A stretch of DNA of 64,000 bases from Calliopsis andreniformis. Its lineage: Eukaryota > Arthropoda > Insecta > Hymenoptera > Andrenidae. The DNA lies in assembly GCF_051401765.1 (NCBI RefSeq), contig NC_135064.1, forward strand, positions 27,626,001 through 27,690,000. Reading direction: 5' to 3'. Of this stretch, positions 63,123 to 64,000 are shown in pieces. The stretch's first letter is position 1. Every line of letters starts with the position of its first letter. A program made the translations under genes and the position numbers. The notes under the pieces are model-generated. The model searched no databases. It was given only the letters and a program-made list of their open reading frames with translations, and was not told the DNA's origin.

Positions 63123-64000
63123 GTAGTGCACTCGAGCGTCGCCTTAAGCGATCGAATTTTCCTGCAGCTGGGATAAGGAAGGAGCGAGCACCTCGGACTC
63201 ACAGGAATTTTAACGTAATTACGCAGGAAGTGTAACGTAACTTGTAATGGTATTGGCTCGTGAAACTTTTATCGAACCTTTATGCCCACTGTATACGATG
63301 TAATGTTTCCTGAATTCACATGGGATACTTATATTTAAAAATGATGTCCCGAAATCACGGTCAATAATTGTAGAAAGTACCTTGTACTTAAATTAAATAA
63401 CATAATTACCCCTTATTTAACTCAATTTCTCAAGCAGTAACCAGTAATTTTGTTCAGGTGCAAATCTACTTTTAGTTGCAACACTGAGCACGTCCGCGAA
63501 CGGAGAGACAAAAAGTTTCAATGCGATCCGTTGCTTTGTTCGCCAGTGGCCCGTATAATTCACAGTGAAGTATGAATATAATTACAAGTGGATAAAAATG
63601 TAGCGCAATTTAGAAATGGAGAGGAATTGAATTAATGAAAATACGGGAGGTCACTTTGGCTTCATATTCTTAATGCAGTTCGAGTATTAACGAAGTATCG
63701 CTGTACAGAACATCAAAGTAGAGGATATTTTTAGTGGATATTAACTTGGGATCCTCATGAGACTATTTTGGGATTTGGAGTGTAAATTTTGCTGGAATTA
63801 GGTAATCTACTTAATAGAACATGTAGACGAGGCGACATCCACTTTGGAGTATTAGGCTTCGGGAACCTGTTGACATCCTGGATGGCTCAATCAGTAGAGT
63901 AAGTCAGATAGAGATAGAGTTCAGCCGAGCTCACACTCCACAATCCAATTAACCAACTCTCTTTCATCTGGCGCAACTTTTCATTGGAGAACTGTATTGT
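63123..64000. other. AT-rich non-coding end of window
   Basis: No gene is recognised. A short match to the MITE interior motif (tcagtagagtaagtcagat) lies at 63891-63909. Confidence 0.45.

Overview
The window reads as eukaryotic, gene-poor, non-coding-rich DNA, most likely from an insect. There are no bacterial operons, ribosome-binding sites, tRNA or rRNA genes, and no open frame resembles a conserved enzyme or domain. CpG dinucleotides are frequent, AT-rich and GC-rich patches alternate every few kilobases, and the only convincing coding segment is a single spliced internal exon. A hymenopteran (bee or ant) is my best guess. It rests on overall texture and on the kind of short TA-flanked inverted-repeat element present, not on a recognised gene.

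Layout. The left third (about 7.8 to 9.3 kb) holds the best gene evidence. A minus-strand internal exon lies at 7821-8066, with clean acceptor and donor sites and an 81-residue low-complexity Arg/Ser/Gly/acidic peptide. A second, weaker minus-strand candidate exon at 9210-9322 is phase-compatible with it. Together they suggest part of a long-intron minus-strand gene whose other exons lie outside the window or are too short to recognise. A few plus-strand stretches (9634-9777, 20436-20673, 26575-26763, 44501-44685, 63038-63122) follow acceptor-like sequences and stay open, but none is recognisable; they are low-confidence candidates only.

Mobile and repeated DNA is the clearest content. A complete non-autonomous TA-flanked DNA transposon (MITE) of 364 bp lies at 33222-33585. 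A decayed relative lies at 4225-4474, and scattered fragments of shared sequence occur near 32507, 49574 and 63890. A possible pogo/Tigger-type end is at 10749. Two mirror-image AT-rich arrays (12538-12710 and 54222-54399) carry the same 8-9 bp unit in opposite orientations. A roughly 50 bp segment is duplicated 0.55 kb apart (42682 and 43235), and a 29 bp motif is duplicated 121 bp apart near 30.3 kb. Several sharp inverted repeats occur, notably a nested one at 11181-11252 and a long-armed hairpin at 11564-11667. A roughly 2 kb pyrimidine-rich block at 34.1-36.2 kb looks promoter-like or simply compositionally biased.

Everything else reads as ordinary intronic or intergenic sequence. I found no complete gene and no convincing new molecular system. 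The most useful leads are the minus-strand exon pair, the MITE family, the local duplication at 42.7/43.2 kb and the long hairpins.
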